7,508 nt of DNA from Rhodospirillaceae bacterium (GTDB lineage: Bacteria; Pseudomonadota; Alphaproteobacteria; Rickettsiales; UBA3002), in contig CANHAG010000050.1 of NCBI GenBank assembly GCA_947458525.1, positions 1 to 7,508 on the forward strand. The letters run 5' to 3'. The notes under the pieces were generated by a model. The model saw nothing but the letters and a program-made list of their open reading frames with translations. It was not told the origin of the DNA and made no database searches. Positions 6,406 to 7,508 of the stretch are shown one piece after another; position 1 is the first letter of the stretch; each line of letters opens with the position of its first letter. Both the position numbers and the translations under genes were made by a program.

Positions 6406-7508
6406 CTACGCCGCACCGGCAGATTTCTTGATAATCCCGGTGGTGCTGTAGCCTTCTTTCAGCGGCAGAAGCTCCACTTTTCCGCCGTAGGATTCGACCA
6501 GCTCCCACCCCACGACCTTGTCTTTCGTGTAATCTGCACCCTTCATCAGCACATCCGGCCGCAGGGCTTCGAGCAGGGTGAGGGGGGTGTCTTCGCTAAA
6601 CAGCACGATGAGATCAACCATGGAAAGCGCGGCGAGTAACGTGGCGCGGTCAAGCTCGTGATTGACCGGCCGGGTGGGGCCCTTAAGCCGCGTGACCGAA
6701 GCGTCGCTATTCAGCCCTACCACCAGCTTGTCGCAGCGCGCTTTCGCGTCGCGCAGCAGGCTGATATGGCCCGCATGCATAATATCAAAACAGCCATTGG
6801 TGAAACCGATCTTCTGCCCTTCGCGCTTCCAGCTTTTCACCATCTCAGTGGCGTAGGCGAGCGGTACGATTTTCTGCTGGTGAGCCAGTGCCTGGCTGGT
6901 GTAAAGCGCGGTGGTGAGGTCGCTGCGGTGAACCACCGCTGTGCCGAGCCTGCCCACGACCACCCCGGCGGCAAGATTGGCGAGTTCTGCCGCCTGTTGA
7001 ATCGTTGCGCCCGCAGCTACGGCTGCCGCCAGGGTCGCAATTGCCGTATCGCCCGCGCCCGACACATCAAACACTTCGCGCGCGGTGGCAGGTATATGGG
7101 TAACAAGGCCTGCGCTGTTGACCAGGCTCATCCCATCCTTCCCGCGCGTGACGAGTACATGACCGAAACGGTGTATTTTACAGAGCGCCTGCGCCGCGCT
7201 CACCATCTCGGCATCATTCGCAAAACCATCTACCCCGGCGGCGAGCGCCAGTTCCTTCAGGTTGGGGCTGATCACCGTCGCGCCTGCATAAAGGCTTAGA
7301 TCCCGCTGTTTGGGATCGACAAAGACAGGGATATGGTGCTGCGCCGCCAGTGCCATGACTTTTGCAACCAGTGCGGGCGAGAGCACACCCTTGCCGTAAT
7401 CAGATAGAATCACCGCATCGGCGCCCGGCAGTTCGCTGGTCAAAAGGGCGATGAGTTTCTCCGTCGTCCCCTCGCTCACAAGCGCTCTGGTTTCATGATC
7501 GCTGCGCA
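6406..7508 (-). CDS. hldE: Bifunctional D-glycero-beta-D-manno-heptose-7-phosphate kinase / heptose-1-phosphate adenylyltransferase (5'-truncated)
   Basis: HldE makes ADP-heptose for the LPS inner core. Its PfkB/ribokinase domain phosphorylates heptose-7-phosphate at C1, and its nucleotidyltransferase domain adds AMP after GmhB removes the 7-phosphate. The frame is open to the right edge, encoding RSDHETRAL just before the GTG at 7479, so about 366 residues are visible and roughly 110-120 N-terminal ones are missing (family about 475). The kinase part shows ILSDYGKGVLSP, ATVISPNLKEL and DVSGAGDTAIATLAAA (nt 7068-7021), with the catalytic Asp in GAGD. The adenylyltransferase part has TNGCFDIMHAGH (nt 6801-6766) with the HxGH signature, GLNSDASVTRLKGPTRPVN and KGADYTKDKVVGWELVESYG. 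It stops at TAG 6406-6408. The pilin-like gene follows on the same strand 204 bp downstream; no clear terminator separates them. Usual partners such as hldD and gmhA/gmhB are not in view. Confidence 0.96.
   Translation of the reverse strand, partial: RSDHETRALVSEGTTEKLIALLTSELPGADAVILSDYGKGVLSPALVAKVMALAAQHHIPVFVDPKQRDLSLYAGATVISPNLKELALAAGVDGFANDAEMVSAAQALCKIHRFGHVLVTRGKDGMSLVNSAGLVTHIPATAREVFDVSGAGDTAIATLAAAVAAGATIQQAAELANLAAGVVVGRLGTAVVHRSDLTTALYTSQALAHQQKIVPLAYATEMVKSWKREGQKIGFTNGCFDIMHAGHISLLRDAKARCDKLVVGLNSDASVTRLKGPTRPVNHELDRATLLAALSMVDLIVLFSEDTPLTLLEALRPDVLMKGADYTKDKVVGWELVESYGGKVELLPLKEGYSTTGIIKKSAGAA

Noticed and set aside
7477..7479. GTG at 7479 as the start of hldE
   Set aside because: The frame stays open to the window edge with kinase-like residues (RSDHETRAL) before it, and the conserved kinase N-terminal region would be missing; the gene is cut by the window edge.

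Overview
The window is about 7.5 kb of compact, moderately GC-rich bacterial chromosome, by eye in the mid-50s percent GC. It holds seven protein genes and no RNA gene, mobile element or CRISPR array that I can see. The gene families are aroQ, aat, a ppk-ppx pair, a SixA-type phosphatase, a prepilin-like protein and hldE. hldE indicates a Gram-negative with heptose-containing LPS. The aroQ...aat association, which in many Alphaproteobacteria brackets accB-accC, and the style of the Ppx and Ppk sequences suggest an alphaproteobacterium. That placement is an inference from gene content and protein style, not a measured one.

Left part (1-1064, plus strand): the 3' part of aroQ (type II 3-dehydroquinate dehydratase, shikimate pathway) overlaps by 4 nt the GTG start of aat (leucyl/phenylalanyl-tRNA-protein transferase, N-end rule). 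Middle (950-4638, minus strand): ppk1 followed 2 nt later by ppx, a coupled pair that makes and degrades inorganic polyphosphate. The 3' end of ppx runs 115 bp into the 3' end of aat on the opposite strand. At 4750-5292 (plus strand) is sixA, a phosphohistidine phosphatase gene transcribed divergently from ppk across a 111-bp gap.

Right part (5331-7508, minus strand): a stand-alone type IV pilin/pseudopilin-like gene has a very good ribosome binding site, a candidate promoter overlapped by an inverted repeat, and its own intrinsic terminator. Upstream of it on the same strand is the 3' three quarters of hldE, the bifunctional heptose kinase/adenylyltransferase, which runs off the right edge.

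Functionally this is mostly housekeeping (aromatic amino acid synthesis, protein turnover, phosphate storage, LPS core precursor). I found no clear novel multi-gene system. The points most worth following are the convergent aat/ppx coding overlap with wobble positions facing each other, the sixA/ppk-ppx divergent arrangement that pairs a phosphohistidine enzyme with a phosphohistidine phosphatase, and the orphan four-cysteine pilin with its putative operator. No stretch longer than 300 bases lacks a gene.
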